Shown piece by piece: positions 1 through 8,279 of a stretch of DNA of 64,000 nucleotides (position 1 is its first letter; each line of letters starts with the position of its first letter). The stretch comes from [Actinomadura] parvosata subsp. kistnae (lineage in GTDB: Bacteria > Actinomycetota > Actinomycetes > Streptosporangiales > Streptosporangiaceae): NCBI RefSeq assembly GCF_900323885.1, contig NZ_OOHJ01000022.1, positions 1,240,001 to 1,304,000 on the forward strand. Direction: 5' to 3'. The notes under the pieces were generated by a model that worked only from the letters and a program-made list of their open reading frames with translations, did no database searches and had not been told where the DNA came from. The translations under genes were made by a program, and so were the position numbers.

Positions 1-2
1 CC

Positions 3-71
3 GAGGTGAGCGTCGGCGCCGGTCAGGGCACCGAGGGCGGCGGTCTGGCGCCCGACAAGCCCCTGGAGTAG
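3..71 (+). CDS. 3' end of an unidentified gene (partial)
   Basis: The first bases of the window read as an open frame of 22 codons closing with TAG at 69-71. The visible tail is Gly-rich and ends in PDKPLE. It lies about 100 bp upstream of the glutamate-binding lipoprotein on the same strand, so it could be the preceding gene of that region. Too little is present to name a family, and the frame could be chance in such GC-rich DNA. Confidence 0.4.
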   Translation, partial: EVSVGAGQGTEGGGLAPDKPLE

Positions 72-168
72 TGCTTTCCGGGCGGCGGGCGTCATGCTCG
101 CCGCCCGAGATGTCAAACAAAGCCCCAATCCGCATTTCGGCCCGGGCCGGCGCGGGTATGCGGGCAGC

Positions 169-1011
169 ATGCGCAGGGCGGCGCTCGCGGGGGCGGCTGT
201 GACGGTGGGGCTGGCCGCGTGTGGCGGCGGCGGCTCGTACGCCACGGTCGTCGACAAGATCAAGAACACCGGCACGGTCGTCGTCGGCACCAAGTGGGAC
301 CAGCCGAGCCTCGGCCTGAAGATCGGGCAGGGCGAGCCGCAGGGCTTCGACGCCGACGTCGCCCGCTACATCGTCCACCACCTCACCGGCGGCGACGTCC
401 GCATCACGTGGCGCGAGTCGCCGTCGTCCACCCGCGAGGCGCTGCTCCAGAACGGCACCGTGGACATGATCGTCGCCTCCTACTCCATCACGGAGTCACG
501 CAAGCCCAAGGTGACGTTCGGCGGCCCGTACGCGATCGTCCCCCAGGACACCATGGTCAGGGCCGACGACACCAGCATCCGCCAGGTGAACGACCTGCGC
601 GGCAAGCGCATCTGCCTGGCCGAGGGCTCCAACTCGTACCGGCGGATCGTGGACCCGCCGCCCGACGGCAAGCTGAACCTGCCGGCCCACCTGGTGCGGG
701 CCGCGAACTACTCCGACTGCGTCCGCAAGCTCGAAAACCGCCAGCTGGACGCGGTCAGCACCGAGAACCTCCTCCTGGCGGGGTTCGCCGAGCAGGAGCC
801 CGGCCGCTTCCGGCTGCTCAACCAGCCGATCACGGACGAAAAATGGGCCGTCGGGCTGAGGAAGGGCGACACCGCCACCTGCGAGGCCGTCAACGCCGCC
901 ATCGCCCGCATGTGGCACGACGGCACCACCACCCGGTTGCTGCGCAAATGGTTCGGCAAGACCGATCTCGTGCTGCCCTCCACCCTGCCGCGCCCCGAAG
1001 GCTGCCCCTGA
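169..1011 (+). CDS. gluB: glutamate-type ABC transporter substrate-binding lipoprotein
   Basis: Extracytoplasmic amino-acid-binding lipoprotein of the family-3 solute-binding type (GluB/GlnH-like), about 280 residues, the usual length. It should capture glutamate or a similar polar amino acid for an ABC importer. From ATG 169 the protein opens with a short basic signal peptide and a lipobox ending at Cys18 (GLAAC), followed by a Gly-rich tether. The family core is visible: GTVVVGTKWDQP near the mature N-terminus, QGFDADVARYI, DMIVASYSIT and the second-lobe segment LRGKRICLAEGSNS. A longer frame back to 94 would put 25 residues before the signal peptide, so it was not used. No permease or ATPase gene follows here. 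The stop codon lies inside a tandem repeat. Confidence 0.8.
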   Translation: MRRAALAGAAVTVGLAACGGGGSYATVVDKIKNTGTVVVGTKWDQPSLGLKIGQGEPQGFDADVARYIVHHLTGGDVRITWRESPSSTREALLQNGTVDMIVASYSITESRKPKVTFGGPYAIVPQDTMVRADDTSIRQVNDLRGKRICLAEGSNSYRRIVDPPPDGKLNLPAHLVRAANYSDCVRKLENRQLDAVSTENLLLAGFAEQEPGRFRLLNQPITDEKWAVGLRKGDTATCEAVNAAIARMWHDGTTTRLLRKWFGKTDLVLPSTLPRPEGCP

Positions 1012-1080
1012 TCGCGTCCCCGCACCCTGAAGGCTGCCCCTGATCGCCTCCCCGCACCCCTGAAGGTCGTCCCTGATCCG
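991..1080 (+). repeat. three-copy 31-33 bp tandem repeat spanning the gluB stop codon
   Basis: Units at about 991-1021, 1022-1053 and 1054-1080 share the core GAAGGCTGCCCCTGATCGC; the third is the most diverged. The first copy contains the last codons and TGA (1009-1011) of the binding-protein gene, so the array grew out of the 3' end of the gene. No inverted repeat typical of a terminator was seen. Confidence 0.85.
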
Positions 1081-1124
1081 GGGACCGGTCCGCACTCGGA
1101 GCGATCTTCCGGCAGGATGCGGGT

Positions 1125-2939
1125 ATGCCTTTCTGGCCCTCCCCCATATCGACCAGAGACGTGGCCGGTTCCAGCGTCCGTCCCGGCTGGCCCGTGGCCA
1201 TGGGCGGCCGCGTGTGGTGGACCGAGGACCGTCCCGACGAGGGCGGGCGCACCGTGATCGTCCGCCGCGCCGCCGACGGCACCCGCCGCGACCTGCTGCC
1301 CGCACCCTGGTGCGCGCGCACCCGCGTGCACGAGTACGGCGGCCGGCCCTACGCCGTGACCCCCGATGGCGACGTGGTCTTCGCCAACCTGAAGGATCAG
1401 CGCCTCTACCTCCTGGCCGACGGCGGCGAGCCGCGGCCCCTCACCGACGACGGCTGCCGCTACGCCGACCTGCTCGTGCACGACGGCCAGGTGTGGTGCG
1501 TGCGCGAGCACCACGACGAGAACGGCAAGGTCACCAGGGCCGTCGTCGCCATCCCGCTCGACGGCGGTGAGCCGCGCGTGTGGGCCTCCGGCAGCGACTT
1601 CTACGCGAGCCCCGCCATCTCCCCCGACGGGCGGCATCTCGCCTATGTCTGCTGGAACCACCCCCGCATGCCCTGGGACGGCACCGAGCTGCGCGTCGTC
1701 CCCCTGACCGGCGGCCCCGCCTGGACCGTGCGCGGCGGCCACTCCGAGTCCGTCCTGGCCCCCTCCTGGAAGGACGACTCACGGCTCTACCTCGTCTCCG
1801 ACGCCTCCGGCTGGTGGAACCTCTACGAGATCGGCCTCCATGGCGACGGCGCGCGGGCGCTGCACCCCGCCGAGGAGGAGTTCACGCTGCCGCCGTGGCA
1901 GCTCGGCGGCCGGCCGTACGCGGCGCTCCCCGACGGGCGCCTCGCGGTCCTGCACGGGCGCGGCGACCTGCGGCTCGGGCTGCTCGACCCCGGCTCCGGC
2001 ACGCTCACCGACCTCGACCTGCCCTACACCGGCTGGAACGCGGCGCTGGCCGCCGACGGCCCGCGCGTCGTCGGCATCGGGTACGCCGCCACGACGCCCC
2101 GCTCCGTCGTGGCCGTCGACACCGCGACCGGCCGGCACCAGGAGCTGCGGCCCGACCCGGCGGCCCTGCCCGACCTCGCCTACCTGCCCGTCCCCGAAGC
2201 CGTACGCATCGAGGGCGACGTGCACGGCTTCCTCTACCCGCCCCACCCCTCGGCCGTCGACGGCGCGCCCCCGTACGTGATCTTCGTGCACGGCGGCCCG
2301 ACCGCCCACGCCGACTCCGCGCTCGACCTGGAGAAAGCCTTCCTCACCTCACGCGGCATCGGCGTGCTCGACCTCAACTACGGCGGCTCCACCGGCTACG
2401 GCCGGGCCTACCGCGACCGTCTCAAAGGCCAGTGGGGCGTCGTGGACGTCGACGACGCCGTCGCCGCCGCCGAATGGCTCGCCGCGCGCGGCCTGGCCGA
2501 CCCGCGCCGCATCGCCATCCGCGGCAGCAGCTCCGGCGGCTGGACGGTGATGGCGGCCTGCTGCCGCTCCGACGTGTTCGCCGGCGGCGTGTCCTACTAC
2601 GGCATCAGCGCGCTCGCCCCGCTCGCCGCCCACACCCACGACTTCGAGTCCCGCTACGTCGAATGGCTGGTCGGGCCGGAGGATCCGCAGGTGTACGCCA
2701 CGCGGGAGCCGCTCGCGCTCGTCGACCAGGTCAGCTGCCCCATGCTGCTCCTCCAGGGCCTTGACGACCCCGTGGTGCCGCCCGAGCAGTCCTCCGCCTT
2801 CGCCGACGCGCTCGCGGAGCGCGGGGTGCCGTGCACGTACCTGGCCTTCGAGGGAGAGTCCCACGGCTTCCGCCGCACGGAGACCCGCGCGGCGGCCCTG
2901 GCCGCGGAGCTGGCCTTCTACCAGCAGATCTTCTCGTAG
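1125..2939 (+). CDS. S9 family prolyl oligopeptidase / acylaminoacyl peptidase
   Basis: Serine peptidase of clan SC, family S9, cutting short peptides; 604 residues with no signal peptide, so probably cytosolic. The N-terminal 380 residues have the repeated beta-propeller style of the family (for example ISPDGRHLAYVCWN). The C-terminal alpha/beta-hydrolase part carries all three catalytic elements: nucleophile Ser469 in GSSSGG, the acid at Asp547/Asp548 in LDDPVVP, and His580 in GESHGF. FVHGGPTAH is the oxyanion-side HGG segment. ATG 1125 is preceded by AGGA at a fair distance. The stop lies only 13 bp from the end of the convergent rny gene, leaving no room for a terminator hairpin. Confidence 0.9.
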   Translation: MPFWPSPISTRDVAGSSVRPGWPVAMGGRVWWTEDRPDEGGRTVIVRRAADGTRRDLLPAPWCARTRVHEYGGRPYAVTPDGDVVFANLKDQRLYLLADGGEPRPLTDDGCRYADLLVHDGQVWCVREHHDENGKVTRAVVAIPLDGGEPRVWASGSDFYASPAISPDGRHLAYVCWNHPRMPWDGTELRVVPLTGGPAWTVRGGHSESVLAPSWKDDSRLYLVSDASGWWNLYEIGLHGDGARALHPAEEEFTLPPWQLGGRPYAALPDGRLAVLHGRGDLRLGLLDPGSGTLTDLDLPYTGWNAALAADGPRVVGIGYAATTPRSVVAVDTATGRHQELRPDPAALPDLAYLPVPEAVRIEGDVHGFLYPPHPSAVDGAPPYVIFVHGGPTAHADSALDLEKAFLTSRGIGVLDLNYGGSTGYGRAYRDRLKGQWGVVDVDDAVAAAEWLAARGLADPRRIAIRGSSSGGWTVMAACCRSDVFAGGVSYYGISALAPLAAHTHDFESRYVEWLVGPEDPQVYATREPLALVDQVSCPMLLLQGLDDPVVPPEQSSAFADALAERGVPCTYLAFEGESHGFRRTETRAAALAAELAFYQQIFS

Positions 2940-2952
2940 ACGCGGTGTCGGG

Positions 2953-4575
2953 TCAGCGGGCGAACTCCGTCGCCCGCGACTCCCGCACCACCGTGATCCG
3001 GATCTGCCCCGGATACGTCAGCTCCTCCTCCACCTGCTTGGCCACGTCGCGGGCGATCACCTGCGCCTGGATGTCGTCGATGGCGTCCGGCTTGACCATG
3101 ACCCGGATCTCCCGCCCGGCCTGCATGGCGAACACCTTCTCCACGCCGTCGTACGACTGCGCGATCTCCTCCAGCCGCTCCAGCCGCTTGACGTACGCCT
3201 CCAGCGACTCGCGCCGCGCGCCCGGGCGGCTGCCGCTGATCGCGTCGGCGGCCTGCGTGAGCACCGCCTCCACGGTACGGACCTCGACCTCGTTGTGGTG
3301 CGCCTCGATGGCGTGCACCACGTCCTCCTCCTCGCCGTACCGGCGGGCGATCTCGGCCCCGATCAGCGCGTGGCTGCCCTCGACCTCGTGCGTCAGCGCC
3401 TTGCCGATGTCGTGCAGCAGCGCGCAGCGCTTCATCAGCGTCTGGTTCATCTTCAGCTCGGCGGCCATGATGCCGGCGATGTGGGCGGACTCGATGAGGT
3501 GCTTGAGCACGTTCTGGCCATAGGAGGTGCGGTAGCGGAGCTGGCCGAGCAGCAGCGTCAGCTCGGGGTGCATGTCGGTGATGCCCAGCTCGACGAGGGC
3601 GTCCTCACCGGCGCGCGCGCAAAGATCCTGGACCTCCTGGCGGCTGCGGTCGTGCGCCTCCTCGATGCGCTGCGGGTGGATGCGGCCGTCCAGCACCAGT
3701 TTCTCCAACGTCAGCCGCGCCGTCTCCCGCCGGACCGGGTCGAAGCACGACAGCAGCACCGCCTCAGGGGTGTCGTCGATGATCAGGTTCACGCCGGTGG
3801 TGGACTCGAACGCGCGGATGTTGCGCCCCTCGCGGCCGATGATGCGGCCCTTCATCTCGTCGCCCGGCAGGTGCAGCACGCTCACGACCGACTCGGCCGT
3901 CTGCTCGGCCGCCAGCCGCTGCACGGCCAGCGTCACGATCTTCGTGGCCCGCTTCTCGCCCTCCTTGCGGGCCTCCCCCTCGATCTCCCTGATGATCAGC
4001 GCGGCCTCGCGCTTGGCCTGGTTCTCGATCTCCTTGACCAACTCGGCCTTGGCCTGCTCCCCGGTCAGCCCGGCCACCCGCTCCAGGATGAGCCGCCGTT
4101 CCTCCTCGACCTGCAGCAGCTCCTCGCGGCGGTCGGCCAGCTCGACCTCGGTCTCGGCCAGCTTCCTGTCACGCTCGGCCTGCCGCCTGGCCTCCTCGTC
4201 CAGCCGCTGCTCCCGCTCGGCCAGCCTGGCCTCCCGGCGCTCCAGGTCGGCGCGCAGCTCCTTGAGCTCGGACTTGAGTATCCGGCTCTCCTCCTCGACC
4301 TCGCGCCGCATCTGCGCGGCGCTCTCGGCCGCCGCCTCCGACCTGCGCAGGATCTCGTCGGCGTCCGTCTCCGCCTTGCTGCGGATCTCCCGCGCCTCCT
4401 CGCGCGCCTGCTCCAGCTCCTCGTGCGCCGCCTCCACCACCTCAGGGCTGGGCTTCCCCTTGCCGGACAGGCCGCCCGAGCCCGAGGTACGCCGTATGAC
4501 GACGAGAAGCGCCACGATCATCCCGAACGCGAGCACGAGCACCGCCACCATCAGCACCACGACCAGCGGCCCCAT
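2953..4575 (-). CDS. rny: ribonuclease Y
   Basis: Membrane-anchored endoribonuclease that starts mRNA turnover. The 540 residues show the full family order: an N-terminal membrane helix (residues about 2-28), a long charged coiled coil rich in Glu/Arg/Ala (about 40-210), a KH RNA-binding domain with IIGREGRNIR, and the HD metal-dependent domain with HDIGKALTHE. ATG at 4575 is preceded by a strong AGGAGGG ribosome site. The gene sits downstream of recA-recX on the same strand, as is common in actinobacteria, though here the NB-ARC/TPR gene on the opposite strand lies between them. The identification is secure from the domain order. Confidence 0.96.
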   Translation of the reverse strand: MGPLVVVLMVAVLVLAFGMIVALLVVIRRTSGSGGLSGKGKPSPEVVEAAHEELEQAREEAREIRSKAETDADEILRRSEAAAESAAQMRREVEEESRILKSELKELRADLERREARLAEREQRLDEEARRQAERDRKLAETEVELADRREELLQVEEERRLILERVAGLTGEQAKAELVKEIENQAKREAALIIREIEGEARKEGEKRATKIVTLAVQRLAAEQTAESVVSVLHLPGDEMKGRIIGREGRNIRAFESTTGVNLIIDDTPEAVLLSCFDPVRRETARLTLEKLVLDGRIHPQRIEEAHDRSRQEVQDLCARAGEDALVELGITDMHPELTLLLGQLRYRTSYGQNVLKHLIESAHIAGIMAAELKMNQTLMKRCALLHDIGKALTHEVEGSHALIGAEIARRYGEEEDVVHAIEAHHNEVEVRTVEAVLTQAADAISGSRPGARRESLEAYVKRLERLEEIAQSYDGVEKVFAMQAGREIRVMVKPDAIDDIQAQVIARDVAKQVEEELTYPGQIRITVVRESRATEFAR

Positions 4576-4989
4576 GTGTGCCCCGCCCTCCTCGCGTCGT
4601 CAAGAACTCATAACGCGGCCACAAAACACGGGAGGGGTCACAGGCGCGCCGCGGAAAGCCCGGTCGGCGTCATCGCCGGGATCGATGTCAAGCCAAGACT
4701 GATGGGGCGTCGACCGCCAGAGCCGACACCTCTCCTGCCTCGTTCAATTCGTCCGTCGTTCACCGGTATGGCAATCCGCGCTGCGCGGAGTAACTCCTCA
4801 CTGCCGTCGAGGTTATGCGTCGAACAGGTCACGAGCAAGCAAACGCGTCCTCAAGCGTGTCTTACGGGCCTGCATCTCCCTGTTCAGACAGGCGTCACCC
4901 ATTGGCACGGCAATCGACCTTTACAGGGAGGCATTCCGCGGCATGTCGCCCGGGCGCGGTGGCCGTGCACGGTGCACGGCCGTGCCGCG

Positions 4990-5234
4990 CCCGGCATCTC
5001 CGCACCCGGCACCCCCCGCACTCCGGCACCCCGCACGCCGTCACCCCGCACTCCGTCACCCCGCACCTCCACACCCCGCACCTCCACACCCCGCACCTCC
5101 ACACCCGGCACCTCCGCACCCAGCACCTCCGCATCCGGCATGTCGGCGCTCGGCACCTCCGCGCTCGCCATGTAGCGCCCGGCACCTCCGCACCCCGGCA
5201 CCTCCGTGCCCGGCATGTCGGGGCTCAGCACCGC
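4990..5234 (+). repeat. imperfect 15-bp minisatellite between rny and the NB-ARC/TPR gene
   Basis: The 774-bp gap between the divergent rny and NB-ARC/TPR genes holds about 16 copies of a C-rich 15-bp unit. Three copies at 5061-5105 are identical (CCGCACCTCCACACC); the flanking ones drift. Because 15 is a multiple of three, open frames full of His-Leu-Thr-Pro or Thr-Ser-Pro repeats appear, but they have no ribosome site or family likeness. Nothing recognisable was found in 4600-4989; it probably holds the rny promoter and perhaps that of the opposite gene. Confidence 0.8.
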
Positions 5235-5349
5235 CGCGCTCCCCGGCAGTCCGCGGATCGCTCCTGCCACGAGACCCCCGGGTGGTCGATGTGTGACACT
5301 CGTCGAAGTCGCTCCCTCACCAGCTCATCCCCCGCGCAGAGAGGCCGAG

Positions 5350-7800
5350 ATGCCGCGCTGGTCCAAGATCGTGATCGCGGCGACGCTGCCGTCGACGGCA
5401 GGCGTTCTGGCTTGGTGGATCTGTGTGGCGAACGGGCTGGGGCTGGACACCACGAGCATCGTCGTGGGCCTGGTCGTCCTGCTTCCCGGAACGCCTCTCG
5501 CCATCTGGGCCGGACAGGCGGAGCCGGACACCGGCCCGCCGGTGAGCGGATCACGTCCGGCGCCCGCGGTGATCGGCGACGTGCCCCGCGAGCCCAGGGC
5601 CTTCCAGCCCCGCGCCCAGTTGAGCGAACGCATTGACCAGCTGCTCTGCACGCCCCGCCCCGCCCCGGTGTGCGCGCTGGTGGGAGGGCGCGGCGTGGGC
5701 AAGACCCATCTGGCGGCCGCTCATGCCCGGCGCTGCATCCAGGACGGCATCCCGGTGGCGTGGCTGCACGCCGAGACCGCCGACCACCTGCACGGCTCCC
5801 TCGACCAGTTCGCCGCCGACACCGGGTTACGCAGCGACGGCGACGACTTCACGGCAGTGACCCGCAAGGCCAGGGCCTGGCTCCAGGCGCGGCGGGAGCC
5901 GTATCTCGTCGTCCTCGACAACGCGACGGACCCTGACCTGCTCGCGCCGCTCCTCCCCGCGCACGGCCAGGCCCGCGTGCTGATCACCACCAACGACCAC
6001 GCCTTCGAACGGCTCGGTGCCATGGTCCCGGTGGAGCAGTTCACCGAGGCCGAGGCGGTCGGCTATCTGCGTACGCGGGTGAGCGGCGACGACGACGGCT
6101 TCCACGCGCTCGCCGAGGAACTGGACCGCCTTCCCCTCGCCCTGGGCATCGCGGCCGCGGCTCTGGTCGGCCCGCCCCGCCTGTCGTGCGCGTCCTACCT
6201 GCGGCGGCTGCGTGCCACCCCCATCGAGGTGATCCTCGCCCGGCCGCGCGGCGAACCGTACCCCAACGGGGTGGCACAGGCCATCATGCTGTCGGTCGGG
6301 CAGACCAGCCCGGCGGCCGCACACCTGCTCGCCGAGCTGTCCGTGCTGTCGACGTCCGGTGTCGGCATCGAACTGCTCGGGCCGCAGGCGGAAACGGCTC
6401 TGGCCGAGCTGGGCGCCCGATCCCTGGTCACCTTCAGCCGCGGCGGCACGACCGTCTTCGTGCACCGCCTCGTCCGGCGCGCGGTCCACGACCAGGCCGC
6501 CCGCGACCGCATCCTGCCCACCGTGATCGAGTCGGCCGCACGCCGGTTGTGCGAGGCGGTCGAGGACATCTCCGACCAGGACACCTGGCGCAGATTCCCC
6601 CTGATCATGACGGTGGCCGAGCACGGGGCATCCCTGTGGGAGGCGGTCGAGCAGGTCCTTGATGACGAATCCCCATACCCGCGCGCGTCCCCCGGACCGA
6701 ACCAGCGAACTCCGCCCGGACCAGCCCAGCGCGCAACCCCCGAACCAGCCCAACGAACAACAACCGAACCAGAACTACCTACAGCGGCCGAACCGGCCCA
6801 GCCGACAGCAGCCGAACCAGAACCACGTACAACACCCGAACCAGCCCAGCCGACCACAACCGAACCAGAACAGCCGACCACAACCGAACCAGAACAGTGG
6901 GCGTCAGCCGAACCAGAACAGTGGGCGTCAGCCGAACCAGAACCACGTACGACACCCGAACCAGAACTGTGGGCGACGGCCGAGCCGGTCCTCAGGGCCC
7001 GCCACACCGTGGCCGCACATCTGATCTACCTCAACGATGGAATCCGTGCCCTCCCGGTCGCCGAGGCCGTCGTCAGAGGACGCGAGAGGCTGCTGGGCCC
7101 CGACCACCCTGACACTCTCGCCGCCCTGCACACGCTGGCGCACGCCTGGGAGTACGCCGGTCAGCCGATGGAGGCCGCCGTCCTCTATCAGCGCGTCGCG
7201 GCGGATCGCTCCAGCCTCCTCGGCGCGGAGCACCCCGACACGTTGTGGTCGCGGGCGTCGGTGGCCTTCTCGTACACGATGGCGGGCAAGGCGGCGCAGG
7301 CGGTACCGATGATCGATCAGGTGGTCGCCGACCAGCAGCGGGCACTCTCCCCGAACCACCCCACCCTCCTCGCCGGCCGCTACTTCCAGGCCTACACCCA
7401 CTGCGAGGCGGGCCTGCCCGAAGGCGGCATCGAGCTGTTCCGTCAGCTGATAGCCGATCGCGAGCAGCTGTTCGAGCACGACGATCCCGACACCTGGGTG
7501 GTCAAGGGCCAGCTCGCACGCGCCTACAAGGCGGCGGGCAGGGCCGCGGAAGCCGTCCCGCTGTACGAGCACGTCGCCGAGCAGCAGACGCGCGTGCTGG
7601 GCGCCGACCACCCCGACACGCTGATCACGCGGCACGGCCTGGCCGCAGCGTACGAGGCGGTGGGCCGGATCGCGGACGCGGTGAACACCTTCGCCTGGGT
7701 CACGTACCGATTCGAGGCCGTCATGGGGCCCGAACAGCTACTCACCAGAACCGCTAGAGCCGACTTGGAGCGCGCCCGCCGATCACTACGGCAGCCGTGA
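5350..7800 (+). CDS. membrane-anchored NB-ARC ATPase with TPR repeats
   Basis: STAND-type signalling ATPase, about 816 residues from ATG 5350, which has AGAGAGG just upstream (GTG 5293 is a weaker alternative). Two hydrophobic segments lie within residues 5-55, so the protein is likely membrane-bound. The NTPase follows: Walker A GGRGVGKT (112-119), Walker B YLVVLDNATD and sensor VLITTNDHAF. A Pro/Thr/Glu-rich linker (about 440-547) built of 24-bp DNA repeats leads into kinesin-light-chain-like TPRs (LLGPDHPDTLAALHTLA and relatives) to the C-terminus. Such proteins act as oligomerising sensors in signalling or defence; the ligand here is unknown. It stands alone on its strand, opposite to rny and recX. 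Confidence 0.85.
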   Translation: MPRWSKIVIAATLPSTAGVLAWWICVANGLGLDTTSIVVGLVVLLPGTPLAIWAGQAEPDTGPPVSGSRPAPAVIGDVPREPRAFQPRAQLSERIDQLLCTPRPAPVCALVGGRGVGKTHLAAAHARRCIQDGIPVAWLHAETADHLHGSLDQFAADTGLRSDGDDFTAVTRKARAWLQARREPYLVVLDNATDPDLLAPLLPAHGQARVLITTNDHAFERLGAMVPVEQFTEAEAVGYLRTRVSGDDDGFHALAEELDRLPLALGIAAAALVGPPRLSCASYLRRLRATPIEVILARPRGEPYPNGVAQAIMLSVGQTSPAAAHLLAELSVLSTSGVGIELLGPQAETALAELGARSLVTFSRGGTTVFVHRLVRRAVHDQAARDRILPTVIESAARRLCEAVEDISDQDTWRRFPLIMTVAEHGASLWEAVEQVLDDESPYPRASPGPNQRTPPGPAQRATPEPAQRTTTEPELPTAAEPAQPTAAEPEPRTTPEPAQPTTTEPEQPTTTEPEQWASAEPEQWASAEPEPRTTPEPELWATAEPVLRARHTVAAHLIYLNDGIRALPVAEAVVRGRERLLGPDHPDTLAALHTLAHAWEYAGQPMEAAVLYQRVAADRSSLLGAEHPDTLWSRASVAFSYTMAGKAAQAVPMIDQVVADQQRALSPNHPTLLAGRYFQAYTHCEAGLPEGGIELFRQLIADREQLFEHDDPDTWVVKGQLARAYKAAGRAAEAVPLYEHVAEQQTRVLGADHPDTLITRHGLAAAYEAVGRIADAVNTFAWVTYRFEAVMGPEQLLTRTARADLERARRSLRQP
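6780..6983 (+). repeat. 24-bp repeats encoding the Pro/Glu/Thr linker
   Basis: Four consecutive 24-bp units at 6884-6979 start with CCGAACCAGAAC; the first two are identical. Two identical 24-bp units precede them at about 6850-6897 in a shifted phase, and weaker copies run back to about 6780. The unit is eight codons, so copy changes lengthen or shorten the linker between ATPase and TPR domains without breaking the frame. All three forward frames are open here, a by-product of the repeat. Confidence 0.85.
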
Positions 7801-7843
7801 CCCTGCCACACCGCACCACGACCACCCGTCCTGCCACACCCCA

Positions 7844-8045
7844 CCGCACTGCCCTGCCCTGCGCACTGCCCTGCCCTGCGCACTGCCCTGCCCTGCGCAC
7901 TGCCCTGCCCTGCGCACTGCCCTGCCCTGCGCACTGCCCTGCCCTGCGCACTGCCCTGCCCTGCCCACTGCCCTGCCCTGCCCACTGCCCTGCCCTGCCC
8001 ACTGCCCTGCCCTGCGCACTGCCCTGCCCTGGCGTGCCCTGCCCT
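7844..8045 (+). repeat. 17-bp tandem repeat, eleven units
   Basis: Eleven head-to-tail 17-bp units run from 7844 to 8030 with consensus GCGCACTGCCCTGCCCT. Units 2-7 and 11 are identical; units 8-10 carry one G-to-C change at the same place. Two degenerate 15-bp copies close the array. It begins 44 bp after the NB-ARC/TPR stop codon. Seventeen is not a multiple of three, so every frame stays open and spurious long frames appear on both strands. There are no spacers, so it is not a CRISPR array. Confidence 0.95.
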
Positions 8046-8120
8046 GGCGTGCCCGCACCCCTGGCGCCGCTGGTGTGTTCACGGCGGTAGCCGCGCTCAC
8101 CGTGCAAGACGGGCTCGATC

Positions 8121-8195
8121 GGGCCCCGTGACAGGGGCTCGGTGACAGTGGAGCCCGTGACAGCGGACTCCGCGACGGCGGGCTCGGTGATGGCG
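8121..8195 (+). repeat. five-copy imperfect 15-bp repeat
   Basis: Five 15-bp units (8121-8135 and on) vary around GGCTCGGTGACAGCG. They lie in the gap between the 17-bp array and the recX 3' end. The 479-bp gap between the NB-ARC/TPR gene and recX is almost entirely repeats; no gene was found in it. Confidence 0.7.
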
Positions 8196-8231
8196 GGGAA
8201 GGCGATCTGCGGCCTGATGACCGGCGGGCGT

Positions 8232-8271
8232 GTGGCCTTGCGGTTGTGGCCTTGCGGTTGTGGCCTTGCGG
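8232..8271 (-). repeat. three-copy 14-bp repeat just downstream of recX
   Basis: GTGGCCTTGCGGTT occurs at 8232-8245 and 8246-8259, with a third copy at 8260-8271 broken off after 12 bases. On the recX strand the array starts about 8 bp after the recX stop codon. Confidence 0.85.
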
Positions 8272-8279
8272 GAGTCGGT

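Noticed and set aside
2761..5175. Plus-strand open frame of 804 codons across rny and the 15-bp array
   Set aside because: It runs opposite to RNase Y and through repeats; the composition is Leu/Arg/Pro filler with no motifs.
7844..8045. CRISPR-like array
   Set aside because: Units are contiguous with no unique spacers and no cas genes nearby; it is a plain tandem repeat.
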